Source of the DNA: Aequorivita vladivostokensis
GTDB taxonomy: Bacteria > Bacteroidota > Bacteroidia > Flavobacteriales > Flavobacteriaceae
Length of the DNA stretch: 64,000 bases
Direction: 5' to 3'
Assembly (NCBI RefSeq): GCF_000952855.1
Contig: NZ_JSVU01000001.1
Span: 124,001 to 188,000, forward strand
A model generated the notes under the pieces. That model had not been told where the DNA came from. It did no database searches and saw only the letters and a program-made list of their open reading frames with translations. Positions 36,156-45,117 of the stretch are shown here, piece after piece. The translations under genes were made by a program, and so were the position numbers. Each line of letters opens with the position of its first letter. Position 1 is the stretch's first letter.

Positions 36156-36166
36156 GTATTCAAAAA

Positions 36167-37387
36167 ATGAGAAGAGTAGTAATAACCGGAATGGGCATCT
36201 ATTCCTGCATAGGCAAAAACCTGCAGGAAGTGAGGCAATCGCTTTATGAAGGAAAATCTGGAATTATTTGCGACGAAAAGCGGAAGGATTTCGGCTATCG
36301 TTCCTGTTTAACGGGTTGGGTGGAAGAACCCAATTTGAAGGAACAACTTTCCCGCAGGGAACGCGTCAGTCTAGGTGAAGAAGGCGCCTACGCCTATGCC
36401 GCAACTATTGAAGCCTTGAAAAACGCTAAAATAGACCAGCAATTTCTGGATGAAAATGAAGTGGGCATTCTTTACGGAAATGACAGCACCGCAAAATCGG
36501 TCATAGAATCGGTTGATAAAATTCGCGAAAAGAAAGATACAACGTTGGTGGGTTCGGGCGCAATTTTTAAGGCGATGAACTCGTCCGTTACGATGAACCT
36601 TTCCACCATTTTTAAATTGCGAGGCATCAATTTTACAATCAGTGCGGCCTGCGCGAGTGGCTCACATTCCATCGGAATGGCCTATTTTCTTATAAAAAAC
36701 GGGTTACAGGAATGTATCATTTCCGGCGGAGCCCAAGAGATTAATGAACTGGCAATGGGCAGTTTTGACGGGTTGGGCGTTTTTTCTACACAGGCAGATC
36801 CCACAAAAGCCTGCCGCCCATTCGATAAAGACCGCGATGGGTTGGTTCCCAGCGGTGGCGCGGCAACTTTAATTATTGAGAGTTACGAAAGCGCTGTAAA
36901 AAGAGGCGCGCCAATTTTGGGCGAAATTATTGGTTACGGTTTTTCTTCAAACGGCGACCATATTTCAACCCCAAATGTTGACGGCCCTGCCCGAGCGATG
37001 AAAATGGCTTTGGAACAGGCAAATATCCAGGCTTCGGAAATTGATTACGTAAATGCACACGCAACTTCAACACCAGTTGGCGACGCAAATGAGGCGCTCG
37101 CAATTACGGATGTTTTTGGGGAAAACGGACCCTATGTGAGTTCCACAAAATCCATGACCGGCCACGAATGTTGGATGGCAGGCGCGAGCGAGGTTATTTA
37201 TTCCATGCTTATGATGGAACACTCCTTCATAGCGCCAAATATCAATCTTGAAACGCCGGATGAGGCGGCTTCAAAATTAAACCTTGTTAACAAAACGTTA
37301 AATAGAAAAATTGATGTATTTTTGTCCAATTCTTTCGGGTTTGGGGGAACCAATTCCGCATTGATAATTAAAAAATGCACACATTAG
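36167..37387 (+). CDS. Beta-ketoacyl-[ACP] synthase II-type (polyene)
   Basis: 406 aa. I start at ATG 36167 (MRRVVITGMGIYSCIGKN) rather than the upstream TTG, since FabF-type enzymes begin this way. The catalytic Cys is C162 in SAACASGSHS; the two histidines are in NAHATSTPVGD and TGHECWMAGA. It condenses malonyl-ACP with the growing chain and has all residues needed for activity. It is followed after 2 nt by an acyl carrier protein gene, so the two are coupled. Confidence 0.9.
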   Translation: MRRVVITGMGIYSCIGKNLQEVRQSLYEGKSGIICDEKRKDFGYRSCLTGWVEEPNLKEQLSRRERVSLGEEGAYAYAATIEALKNAKIDQQFLDENEVGILYGNDSTAKSVIESVDKIREKKDTTLVGSGAIFKAMNSSVTMNLSTIFKLRGINFTISAACASGSHSIGMAYFLIKNGLQECIISGGAQEINELAMGSFDGLGVFSTQADPTKACRPFDKDRDGLVPSGGAATLIIESYESAVKRGAPILGEIIGYGFSSNGDHISTPNVDGPARAMKMALEQANIQASEIDYVNAHATSTPVGDANEALAITDVFGENGPYVSSTKSMTGHECWMAGASEVIYSMLMMEHSFIAPNINLETPDEAASKLNLVNKTLNRKIDVFLSNSFGFGGTNSALIIKKCTH

Positions 37388-37389
37388 AA

Positions 37390-37632
37390 ATGAATAAAGA
37401 AGTTATAGTTGAGAAGATAAACTACTTTTTGGTAGATGAGTTTGAGGTAGAGACCGAAGACATTGAACCAAGGGCCAATCTAAAGGAAACTTTGGAGCTG
37501 GACAGCTTGGATTTTGTGGATTTGGTAGTTGCCATTGAGGCCAATTTTGGCGTGAAATTGACTGGTGAGGATTTCCTTAATGTTATTACACTTCAAGATT
37601 TTTACGACCTGATTGAAACAAAAATCAGCTGA
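37390..37632 (+). CDS. Acyl carrier protein
   Basis: 80 aa from ATG 37390 (MNKEVIVEKINYFLVDEFEV); a start at 37375 would overlap the ketosynthase. The phosphopantetheine site is S39 in LELDSLDFVDL. The strongly acidic composition and helix 2 VDLVVAIEANFGV are typical of ACPs. It carries intermediates of the pigment chain. A second ACP lies at 48399, possibly one for the dialkylresorcinol part and one for the polyene. Confidence 0.92.
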   Translation: MNKEVIVEKINYFLVDEFEVETEDIEPRANLKETLELDSLDFVDLVVAIEANFGVKLTGEDFLNVITLQDFYDLIETKIS

Positions 37633-37650
37633 AATTTGCAATAACTATTT

Positions 37651-38532
37651 ATGGCGGGCGAGTGGGAAGGCAAAAGCAAAGGAACCGTTTTAGGGTATAA
37701 AATCTTTATATTTTTTATCAGAAAATTAGGTGTTCGCGCTGCATACGGACTGCTTTATTTCGTTGCTCTTTATTACGTATTCTTCGCCGGAAGAAGCACC
37801 CGATCCATATTTTACTACTTTCGTAAAAGATTGAAATATTCTTGGACTAAGAGTGTTTTCAGCATTTACAAAAGTTATTATGTTTTTGGCAAGACCATTA
37901 TTGACAAGGCCGCAATCTCTTCTGGTCTGCAAAACAGATTTACCCATGAATGTGACGGAGTTGACAATATTATAGAGCTTCTCGACAAAAAGCAAGGTGG
38001 CATTATGATAAGTGCCCACGTTGGCAATTTTGAAATCGCCGAATTCTTTTTTGAGGAAATTGATACCCGATCGCAAATAAGCCTTGTAACCACCGATGCC
38101 GAACATAAAAACATCAAGGAATATATGGAAAAAGTAACCATGCGTTCCAATGTAAAGTTTATCTTGGTGAAAGAGGATATGTCGCATATTTTTGAAATAA
38201 ACAATGCCCTCAGCAATGGCGAATTGGTCTGTTTTACAGGCGATAGATATATGAAAGGCCAAAAAGTATTGACGGAATCGTTGATGGGAAAAGAAGCAAA
38301 TTTTCCCGCCGGCCCATTTTTATTGGCCAGTAGGCTGAACGTGCCGGTTTTGTTCGTTTATGTAATGAAGGAAACCAATAAGCACTATCATTTATACGCC
38401 CGTCAAGCGGAAGTAAAGAACCGCGATGCACAAGGATTGCTGAAAAAATATACCGAAAGTGTGGAATGGATGCTGAAAAAATATCCGTTGCAATGGTTCA
38501 ACTATTTTGATTTTTGGGAAACGGACGATTAA
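37651..38532 (+). CDS. LpxL/HtrB-like lysophospholipid acyltransferase
   Basis: 293 aa. It belongs to the bacterial lipid A acyltransferase family: a hydrophobic N-terminal helix (AAYGLLYFVALYYVFFAG), the HX4E-type motif in SAHVGNFEIAEFF, VCFTGDRYMKGQ and PAGPFLLASRLNVPVLFVYV, and a C-terminal QWFNYFDFWE. Aryl-polyene and flexirubin clusters commonly carry such an acyltransferase, thought to attach an acyl or aryl group to the product or to a lipid anchor. It starts 18 bp after the ACP. Confidence 0.87.
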   Translation: MAGEWEGKSKGTVLGYKIFIFFIRKLGVRAAYGLLYFVALYYVFFAGRSTRSIFYYFRKRLKYSWTKSVFSIYKSYYVFGKTIIDKAAISSGLQNRFTHECDGVDNIIELLDKKQGGIMISAHVGNFEIAEFFFEEIDTRSQISLVTTDAEHKNIKEYMEKVTMRSNVKFILVKEDMSHIFEINNALSNGELVCFTGDRYMKGQKVLTESLMGKEANFPAGPFLLASRLNVPVLFVYVMKETNKHYHLYARQAEVKNRDAQGLLKKYTESVEWMLKKYPLQWFNYFDFWETDD

Positions 38533-38535
38533 GAA

Positions 38536-39453
38536 ATGAAGGAAGTACTTATAATTTATTATTCCCAAACCGGGCAGCTTTTTGATATTCTGAAGAATAT
38601 TGCTTCAACGATTTCAGTTGAAAAAGTTAACATATCCTATTGCGAAATAATTCCGAAGAAAAAATTCCCCTTTCCGTGGAAACAGGAAGAATTTTACGGT
38701 GCTTTCCCGGAAACCTTTCTTCAAATCCCAACACCTTTGGAAGCGATTCCATCAGAAATTCTTCAAAAAAAATACGACTTGGTTATTTTGGGTTACACTA
38801 CTTGGTATTTAACGCCTTCCATCCCTATCAATTCGTTTTTAAAATCTGAAGAGGCAAAATTATTGCTTGCAAATACGCCGGTGGTAACCGTTTCCGCAAG
38901 CCGCAATATGTGGATAATGGCGCAGGAAAAAGTGAAGAAATTATTGATTGCGAACCACGCGAAATTGGTCGGAAATATTGCTTTGGTGGACCGTAACCTG
39001 AACCACATCAGCGTAATCACAATCGTGCATTGGCTTATGGGCGGTAAAAAAACTAAAATGTTCGGTATTTTCCCAAAACCGGGAGTGTCGGACAAAGATA
39101 TTGAAGCAGCCTCCCGTTTTGGAGTTCCCATTAAAGAAGCTTTGCTTCAAAATGAATATTCAAATCTGCAGCAAAATCTTTTGGACGTGGGAGCCGTAAA
39201 AGTTGACCCATCGCTAATAGCAACCGATATTCGCGGAAATATGGTTTTTACAAAATGGGCGAACCATTTAATCAAAAAAGAGGGCGAAGAAAGAAAGAAA
39301 TGGCTCGTTTATTTTAAATATTATTTGTTATTTGCAATATGGCTTATAGCCCCAATAGTATTTATTGTATTTTTGCTCACTTATATCCCAATGTACCGTA
39401 AAATACAAAGGGACAAAGCCTATTATTCATCTGTTGCATTAAAGCAAGATTAA
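38536..39453 (+). CDS. darA: Dialkylresorcinol condensing enzyme DarA
   Basis: 305 aa. The N-terminal flavodoxin-like start (VLIIYYSQTGQLFDILKNI) and GYTTWYLTPSIPINSFL match the flavobacterial DarA-type proteins that, with DarB, make the dialkylresorcinol half of flexirubins. A hydrophobic helix lies near the C-terminus (YYLLFAIWLIAPIVFIVFLL), so it is probably membrane-bound. Its stop overlaps the darB ATG by 1 nt, which supports a joint function. In characterised systems DarA handles condensation and ring formation; the exact chemistry here is inferred from the family. Confidence 0.87.
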   Translation: MKEVLIIYYSQTGQLFDILKNIASTISVEKVNISYCEIIPKKKFPFPWKQEEFYGAFPETFLQIPTPLEAIPSEILQKKYDLVILGYTTWYLTPSIPINSFLKSEEAKLLLANTPVVTVSASRNMWIMAQEKVKKLLIANHAKLVGNIALVDRNLNHISVITIVHWLMGGKKTKMFGIFPKPGVSDKDIEAASRFGVPIKEALLQNEYSNLQQNLLDVGAVKVDPSLIATDIRGNMVFTKWANHLIKKEGEERKKWLVYFKYYLLFAIWLIAPIVFIVFLLTYIPMYRKIQRDKAYYSSVALKQD

Positions 39454-40586
39454 TGAAGAACGTTTACATTACAAGGATTGCGAAGTTTTTGCCTAACGAG
39501 CCCGTGGACAACGAGGCCATGGAAGAAAAGCTTGGGGTTATCAATGGAAAGACCTCAAAAGCGCGCCGCATCATCCTTCGGAACAACCAAATAAAAACAC
39601 GTTATTACGCCATCGACAAAGATGGAAACGTAACCCATAACAACGCACAACTTGCTGCGGAAGCGGTTGAGGCTTTGTGTGATGAAACTTTCAACAAAAA
39701 CGATATTGAATTGCTGTCCTGCGGCACCTCCAGCCCAGACCAGATTTTGCCGAGCCACGCCGCCATGGTACACGGTTTTTTAAAGAACGGAAATCTTGAA
39801 GTAAACTCCCCTTCCGGCGCTTGCTGCAGTGGAATGAATGCTTTGAAATACGGCTACATGGCCATAAAATCTGAACAGGTTAACAATGCGGTCTGTACAG
39901 GTTCCGAAAGAACTTCTTCTTGGATGAAGTCTGATATTTTTGAGGATGAAGTGGCACATTTGCAACAAATTGATGAAAACCCAATTTTGGCATTCAACAA
40001 AGAATTTTTGCGGTGGATGCTTTCAGACGGAGCTGGCGCAATGCTTTTGGAGAGTGAGCCCAAAGGTGAAACTCCTTTGAAGATTGAATGGATGGAAGGT
40101 TACAGTTACGCCTTCGAATTGGAAACGTGTATGTATGCCGGTGGCGACAAACTTGAAGATGGCAGCCTAAAACCTTGGAGCGAATATCCAGCAGATGTTT
40201 GGGGAAAAATGTCGCTTTTTGCGATGAAGCAGGACGTGAAATTGTTGGGTGAAAACATCCTTCAAAAAGGGGTGGAAAGCATGAAAGATGCCATGGCAAA
40301 GCACAACATCACTGAAGACGATATTGATTACTACCTGCCGCATATTTCTTCCTATTATTTCAAGGAAAATCTGTATAACGAAATTGAGCGTCAAGGCCTA
40401 CATTTACCTTGGGAAAAATGGTTTTTGAACCTTCAAAAAGTTGGAAATGTGGGCGCTGGTTCCATCTATCTTATGCTTGAAGAATTGGTACATTCCGGAA
40501 AACTGAAAAAGGGCGATAAAATATTTCTGCAAGTACCCGAAAGCGCGCGTTTTGCATATTCGTACGCCTATTTAACAGTTGTTTAA
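39453..40586 (+). CDS. darB: DarB, beta-ketoacyl synthase III-type enzyme of dialkylresorcinol synthesis
   Basis: 377 aa, thiolase fold. The active-site cysteine lies in SPSGACCSGMNALKYGY (C124/C125); the conserved His and Asn positions are in YLPHISSYYF and VGNVGAGSIYLMLEEL. It joins two acyl chains to form the precursor of the resorcinol ring. It is longer than housekeeping FabH (about 320 aa) and follows darA directly. Confidence 0.9.
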   Translation: MKNVYITRIAKFLPNEPVDNEAMEEKLGVINGKTSKARRIILRNNQIKTRYYAIDKDGNVTHNNAQLAAEAVEALCDETFNKNDIELLSCGTSSPDQILPSHAAMVHGFLKNGNLEVNSPSGACCSGMNALKYGYMAIKSEQVNNAVCTGSERTSSWMKSDIFEDEVAHLQQIDENPILAFNKEFLRWMLSDGAGAMLLESEPKGETPLKIEWMEGYSYAFELETCMYAGGDKLEDGSLKPWSEYPADVWGKMSLFAMKQDVKLLGENILQKGVESMKDAMAKHNITEDDIDYYLPHISSYYFKENLYNEIERQGLHLPWEKWFLNLQKVGNVGAGSIYLMLEELVHSGKLKKGDKIFLQVPESARFAYSYAYLTVV

Positions 40587-41024
40587 ATGAATCAATTCAC
40601 CGAAAAAATAACGGACAAAGATTTCATCGGAAAATTGATTCCACAGAAAGCGCCGTTTGTGATGGTGGACAAACTGCTTCATTTTGAAGATAAAAAAGTA
40701 ATCGCGGGATTGACCATTTCCGAAGAAAACATTTTTACGCAAAACAATAAATTTACCGCGCCGGGTTTGATTGAGCATATGGCGCAGACCGTGGCACTTT
40801 ACACGGGCTATCAATTTTTTTTAAAGGAAGAAGATGCTCCCCTGGGCTATATCGGGGCAATAAAAAAAGCTGAAATCATTGAGCTCCCTTCTGTTGGAAA
40901 TGAACTGAAAACCACGGTAAACGTGCTGCACGATATAATGGGCGTAACTTTGGTAACTGCCGAAACCGAATGCAATGGAAAAGTAATCGCCTCCAGCGAA
41001 ATGAAAACCGTATTGGCCAATTAA
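40587..41024 (+). CDS. Hot-dog fold protein, FabZ/FabA-like dehydratase
   Basis: 145 aa with LIPQKAPFVMVDKLLHFED, as in FabZ-like proteins, and the central helix motif APGLIEHMAQTVALYTGY. The HFPG motif that carries the catalytic histidine in FabZ is replaced by NKFTAPG, while the helix Glu is kept (IEHMAQ). It may still dehydrate by a variant mechanism or only assist. It abuts darB and overlaps the next hot-dog gene by one base. Confidence 0.8.
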   Translation: MNQFTEKITDKDFIGKLIPQKAPFVMVDKLLHFEDKKVIAGLTISEENIFTQNNKFTAPGLIEHMAQTVALYTGYQFFLKEEDAPLGYIGAIKKAEIIELPSVGNELKTTVNVLHDIMGVTLVTAETECNGKVIASSEMKTVLAN

Positions 41025-41482
41025 TGAAAGCTGAGGACGTTTCAAATATTGACATTGCCAATTTTCTGCCGCACCGTGAGCCGATGCTTATGGTTACTTC
41101 AGTGCTCGAAATTGACGACGCTTCGGTTTCCACCCAATTCCACATTACAGAAGATTGCGTTTTTTTGGATAACGGAGAACTTTCTGAAACCGGGCTGATT
41201 GAAAACGCTGCCCAAGCCGCTTCGGGCGTAGTCGGGCAAACTTTTTTTGAAAAAGATGATTTGGAAGGAACAGGCAACAAACTGGTTGGTTACATAAGCG
41301 CCATCAAAAAAGTTGAGATTTTTCAACTTCCAAAAGTTGGCGAAACGATCATTACAAAAGCAAAACTTCTTTCAAGATTCGACACAGGCGAAATGACAAT
41401 GTGCAGCCTAGAAGCCCACACATTTGTTGCTGAAAAATTAATTGTATCTTCTACCATGAATTTTTTAATCCATGAAGTCTGA
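41024..41482 (+). CDS. Second hot-dog fold protein, dehydratase-like
   Basis: 152 aa from ATG 41024 (MKAEDVSNIDIANFLPHREPMLMV), overlapping the previous stop by 1 nt. FLPHREPMLMV is the FabZ-type opening, and SETGLIENAAQAASGVVGQ is the helix motif; again the usual HFPG histidine is missing (GELSETG). With the preceding gene it forms a tandem pair that may work as a heterodimer. A canonical FabZ-like copy is found at 52922. Confidence 0.8.
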   Translation: MKAEDVSNIDIANFLPHREPMLMVTSVLEIDDASVSTQFHITEDCVFLDNGELSETGLIENAAQAASGVVGQTFFEKDDLEGTGNKLVGYISAIKKVEIFQLPKVGETIITKAKLLSRFDTGEMTMCSLEAHTFVAEKLIVSSTMNFLIHEV

Positions 41483-41484
41483 TT

Positions 41485-41886
41485 ATGAAGAAAAAAGAAG
41501 TACCACAGGACAAAAGCAATCTGGAATCCGCAAATTTCCGCGAACTCTGTTATGCCGTTGACGAAAATGGCGAATACACTACCGAAAACAGCACAGGCTG
41601 GGAACCAAAAACCGTAGCATTGAACAATGCAATCGAGGAAATAAAAGAGCGCATTGCCGATGCAAAAAGCCGTGTAATTGCAGGCGAAACCAGCCCCATA
41701 GAATATTATATGGAACTCCACAAAATGGACGTGGGCATTTTGGCAAGCTACGTTGGCTTTTGGCAATGGAAGGTAAAACGGCACTTTAAGCCTTCGGTTT
41801 TTAAAAAATTGAGCGATAAAACTTTGAACAAATATGCTGAAACGTTTGACATTTCAATTGATGAATTGAAGTCGATGGGTCGATAA
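41485..41886 (+). CDS. Uncharacterised 133-aa protein of the pigment locus
   Basis: I do not recognise a named domain. It has no signal peptide or membrane helix and is mostly polar. Helices such as IEEIKERIADAKSRVIAGET and YYMELHKMDVGILASYVGFW precede a basic region (WKVKRHFKPSVFKKLSDKT) and a short C-terminal helix (IDELKSMGR). It starts 2 nt after the second hot-dog gene, so it is part of the operon, and its place next to a BtrH-like protein and an ABC exporter suggests a role in handling the product. It may be an adaptor or regulator. Confidence 0.7.
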   Translation: MKKKEVPQDKSNLESANFRELCYAVDENGEYTTENSTGWEPKTVALNNAIEEIKERIADAKSRVIAGETSPIEYYMELHKMDVGILASYVGFWQWKVKRHFKPSVFKKLSDKTLNKYAETFDISIDELKSMGR

Positions 41887-41894
41887 GTTTATAT

Positions 41895-41942
41895 GTTTAT
41901 GAGTTTAAAAGTTTATGAGTTTAAAAGTTTATGAGTTTAAAA
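41895..41942 (+). repeat. Three perfect 16-bp tandem repeats upstream of the BtrH-like gene
   Basis: The unit GTTTATGAGTTTAAAA occurs at 41895-41910, 41911-41926 and 41927-41942, with part copies on both sides, followed by a shorter AATCCATAG repeat. It lies in the 123-bp gap before a TTG-started gene, where length change could alter expression. Confidence 0.85.
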
Positions 41943-42009
41943 GTTTATAAATTTCCATAGAATCCATAGAATCAAAAGTATCCACAGTATCAATAGAAAA
42001 ACCAGAAAC

Positions 42010-43017
42010 TTGAAATCAGAAACCATAATAGACTTCACCCACCACCAATCTGCACACTGTGAAAACGGCGTTGTTTCAAACTTGATGAAGCACAACGGTT
42101 TCAGCATTAGCGAACCCATGGTTTTTGGAATTGGGAGCGGGCTGTTGTTTTGTTATATCCCTTTGCTGAAGGTAAACCACGCGCCAGTAATCACTTATCG
42201 CGCACTGCCGGGACATATTTTTAAAAAATTCGCCAAGCGCACGGGCGTAAAAATGAAGCGCGAAAAATTCAGCAATCCAAAAGATGCAAAAGCACGTTTG
42301 GATGAAAATCTTGAAAAAAACAATCCCGTCGGGTTGCAGGTTGGCGTTTATAATTTGGTTTACTTTCCCGATGAATACCGTTTCCATTTCAACGCCCACA
42401 ATATGGTGGTTTATGGAAAAGAAGGCAATCGGTATTTAATAAGCGACCCAGTTATGGAAGATGTAACTTCCCTTTCCGAAAAGGAACTGGAAAAAGTGCG
42501 TTTCGCCAAAGGAGCTTTTGCGCCAAAAGGCCATATGTATTACCCAATTTCCTTTCCCGAAAAACTGGAATTGGAAAAAGCAATCGTAAAAGGAATTAAA
42601 GATACCTGCAAGGCAATGTTGGCGCCAGTTTCATTTGTTGGCGTAAAAGGAATTCACAAAATAGCTGGTTTAATCAGAAAATGGCCAAAGAAAAAGGGTA
42701 TTAAAACCGCAAACCATTATTTAGGACAAGTAGTGCGGATGCAGGAAGAAATAGGTACTGGTGGCGGCGGCTTCCGTTATATTTACGCAGCATTTTTACA
42801 GGAAGCCGGAAAACTTTTAGGAAATGAAAAGTTAATCGAACTTTCAAAAGAAATGACCGAGATAGGCGATTTATGGCGCGATTTTGCTTTGGAAGCTTCC
42901 AGAATCTACAAAAACCGTAGCGCCCAAACCGATAGTTATAACAAAGTGGCTGACCAGCTAGACCATATTGCCGATTTGGAAAAGGTGTTTTTTAAGAAGT
43001 TGAAAAGGGCGGTGTGA
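42010..43017 (+). CDS. BtrH N-terminal domain protein (C39-like acyltransferase fold)
   Basis: 335 aa, started at a TTG (42010) because no in-frame ATG lies nearby; the frame is open further upstream, so the start is uncertain. A cysteine (C17) in HHQSAHCENGVVSNL, a histidine in FHFNAHNMVVYG and an aspartate in YLISDPV form the papain/C39-like triad of BtrH, which moves an acyl group from a carrier protein onto butirosin. The C-terminal half is helical (DUF4872-like). Here it may transfer or release the finished chain from ACP. It precedes the ABC exporter genes. Confidence 0.75.
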   Translation: MKSETIIDFTHHQSAHCENGVVSNLMKHNGFSISEPMVFGIGSGLLFCYIPLLKVNHAPVITYRALPGHIFKKFAKRTGVKMKREKFSNPKDAKARLDENLEKNNPVGLQVGVYNLVYFPDEYRFHFNAHNMVVYGKEGNRYLISDPVMEDVTSLSEKELEKVRFAKGAFAPKGHMYYPISFPEKLELEKAIVKGIKDTCKAMLAPVSFVGVKGIHKIAGLIRKWPKKKGIKTANHYLGQVVRMQEEIGTGGGGFRYIYAAFLQEAGKLLGNEKLIELSKEMTEIGDLWRDFALEASRIYKNRSAQTDSYNKVADQLDHIADLEKVFFKKLKRAV

Positions 43018-43112
43018 AGAAGTTAATGGTTATTGAGTTAATTGTTAATAGGGGAAGGATAGTAAAAGTAAAAAAAAGATAAAAGTCCCTCTTTGGGGGA
43101 TTTAGGGGGACA

Positions 43113-43856
43113 ATGATTGAAATAAACCAACTTTCAAAAAAATACAAAGGTGCCGAATACTTTTCGGTAAAAAACCTTGATTTGAAAGTTGAAGAAGGCG
43201 AAATCTACGGGCTGCTCGGCCCAAACGGCGCTGGAAAAACCACGCTTATTTCCATGCTTACTTCTTTGCTGAAACCCACTTCGGGTTCTTTCACGATAAA
43301 CGGATTGAATTTTAAGGAACACAAAAACCAATTGAAACAGTTAATTGGTATCGTTCCGCAGGAATACGCACTTTACCCGACGCTCACCGCTTTTGAAAAT
43401 TTGGAATACTTCGGAAGTATGTACGGAATTAAAGGCGAAATTTTAAAAAACTCCATTAACGAACATCTAAAAATAATGGGACTTTCAAAATTCGCAAATA
43501 AAAAAACCGATACGTTTTCCGGTGGAATGAAGCGTCGTGTAAACTTGATTGCCGGAATTCTCCACCAACCAAAAGTGCTTTTTTTGGACGAACCAACCGT
43601 AGGCGTGGACGTGCAATCCAAAAACGTAATTATTGACCATTTAAAACTGTTAAATAAACAAGGAACCACAATAGTTTACACCTCCCACCATTTAAATGAA
43701 GCCGAATTTTTCTGCACCCACGTCGCCATTATTGACCGCGGTGAAATTATTGTAAAAGGAGTTCCTTCGGAATTGATAAAAAACCAACCCGAAGCCAAAA
43801 ATCTTGAAGAAGTATTTTTGGCAAAAACCGGCAAAGCGCTTCGCAACCATGCATAA
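43113..43856 (+). CDS. ABC transporter ATP-binding protein
   Basis: 247 aa. Walker A is GPNGAGKTT, the signature is FSGGMKRRVNL, Walker B is KVLFLDEPTVGVD, and the switch histidine is in YTSHHLNEAE. It is of the ABC-2 (drug/lipid export) ATPase type. Its stop overlaps the permease ATG by 8 nt, so the two form one exporter, probably for a pigment intermediate or lipid. Confidence 0.95.
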   Translation: MIEINQLSKKYKGAEYFSVKNLDLKVEEGEIYGLLGPNGAGKTTLISMLTSLLKPTSGSFTINGLNFKEHKNQLKQLIGIVPQEYALYPTLTAFENLEYFGSMYGIKGEILKNSINEHLKIMGLSKFANKKTDTFSGGMKRRVNLIAGILHQPKVLFLDEPTVGVDVQSKNVIIDHLKLLNKQGTTIVYTSHHLNEAEFFCTHVAIIDRGEIIVKGVPSELIKNQPEAKNLEEVFLAKTGKALRNHA

Positions 43857-45117
43857 ACTCTGGGCTTCTACATATAAGGAAATGCTTTTGCTAATCCGCG
43901 ATTTGGGCGGAATCGCGATTCTTTTTATAATGCCGTTGTTACTTTTGATTGTGATTACTTTAGTGCAGGACAGCACCTTCAAAACCATTAGCGATATAAA
44001 AATCCCCGTGCTCCTGGTGGATAATGACAAAGGCGAAGTTTCAAAAAATATCATTGAAAACCTTTCCGAATCCAATTCATTTGAAATTCTTCAGAAATCT
44101 TCCGAAGAAGAGGCAAAGGAGGCTGTATTCTCAGGAAAATATCAACTCGCCATCGTAATTCCCGAGAATCTTTCGGCCTCGCTTCAAAAGAAAGTGGATC
44201 AAAATGTGGAAGGCATTTTATCAAAATTCGGGTTGGAAGAAGATACTTTGGCAGTTGCAAAAGAAGCGATTCCGCAAAAGGAAGTCCGTTTGTATTTTGA
44301 CCCCGCAACGCAGGTAAGTTTTAAATCTTCCGTGAAAAATGGCATCGACAAAATGATTTCAGAAATTGAAACCCAAAGTATTTACAAAGCGTTTCAAACG
44401 GAATTGGGCGAGGACGATTCCGAATCTATTTTTGAAACTGAAAGCTTTATTGCTTTTAAAGAAATTCTTCCCACAAAAAACAATGAAGAAATCATCCCGA
44501 ACTCAGCACAGCACAACGTTCCGGCGTGGACGCTGTTTGCCATTTTTTTCATCATTGTTCCGCTTTCAATCAATCTTTTAAAGGAAAAAAATCAAGGCAC
44601 TTTTGTCCGTTTGCGCACCACTCCGGTGAGTTATGCTACCGTTCTGGGCGGAAAAACAATCGTTTATCTCGCGGTCTGTCTCGTTCAATTTACGTTGATG
44701 CTGCTCGTGGGAATTTTTCTCTTTCCCGCCATCGGCCTCCCGGGAGTTGACGTTTCCGGAAAGTTGCTAATGCTATATTTAGTCGCGCTTTTTTCGGGCC
44801 TTGCCGCGATAGGATTGGGGTTGCTGATTGGCACCGTAGCAAAAACACAGGAACAGGCAGCACCGTTTGGCGCCACTTCGGTGGTTATTTTGGCGGCGCT
44901 CGGCGGCGTTTGGGTACCCGTTTTCGTAATGCCGAAATTTATGCAGTTTGTTTCCAAAATTTCCCCGATGAACTGGGGCTTGGAAGCGTTTTACGATGTA
45001 TTTTTAAGAAATGTAAGTTTTGTTAAAATCCTTCCCGAAATTTCGTTATTATTGTTGTTCTTCCTCACCACAATCGTAATAGCAATAATCTATAACCGAA
45101 GAAAAAATGCCGTCTGA
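43849..45117 (+). CDS. ABC-2 type transporter permease
   Basis: 422 aa from ATG 43849 (MHKLWASTYKEMLLLIRDLGG). One N-terminal membrane helix (GIAILFIMPLLLLIVITLV) is followed by an extracytoplasmic domain of about 200 residues and then five or so membrane segments (from WTLFAIFFIIVPLSINL to LLLLFFLTTIVIAIIYN). This is the layout of YhhJ/NatB-type permeases. It overlaps the ATPase upstream and the thioesterase gene downstream by 11 nt. Confidence 0.92.
   Translation: MHKLWASTYKEMLLLIRDLGGIAILFIMPLLLLIVITLVQDSTFKTISDIKIPVLLVDNDKGEVSKNIIENLSESNSFEILQKSSEEEAKEAVFSGKYQLAIVIPENLSASLQKKVDQNVEGILSKFGLEEDTLAVAKEAIPQKEVRLYFDPATQVSFKSSVKNGIDKMISEIETQSIYKAFQTELGEDDSESIFETESFIAFKEILPTKNNEEIIPNSAQHNVPAWTLFAIFFIIVPLSINLLKEKNQGTFVRLRTTPVSYATVLGGKTIVYLAVCLVQFTLMLLVGIFLFPAIGLPGVDVSGKLLMLYLVALFSGLAAIGLGLLIGTVAKTQEQAAPFGATSVVILAALGGVWVPVFVMPKFMQFVSKISPMNWGLEAFYDVFLRNVSFVKILPEISLLLLFFLTTIVIAIIYNRRKNAV

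Noticed and set aside
36152-36166. TTG start for the ketosynthase
   Set aside because: It would overlap the toxin stop and add residues before the conserved VVITGMG start; ATG 36167 fits better.
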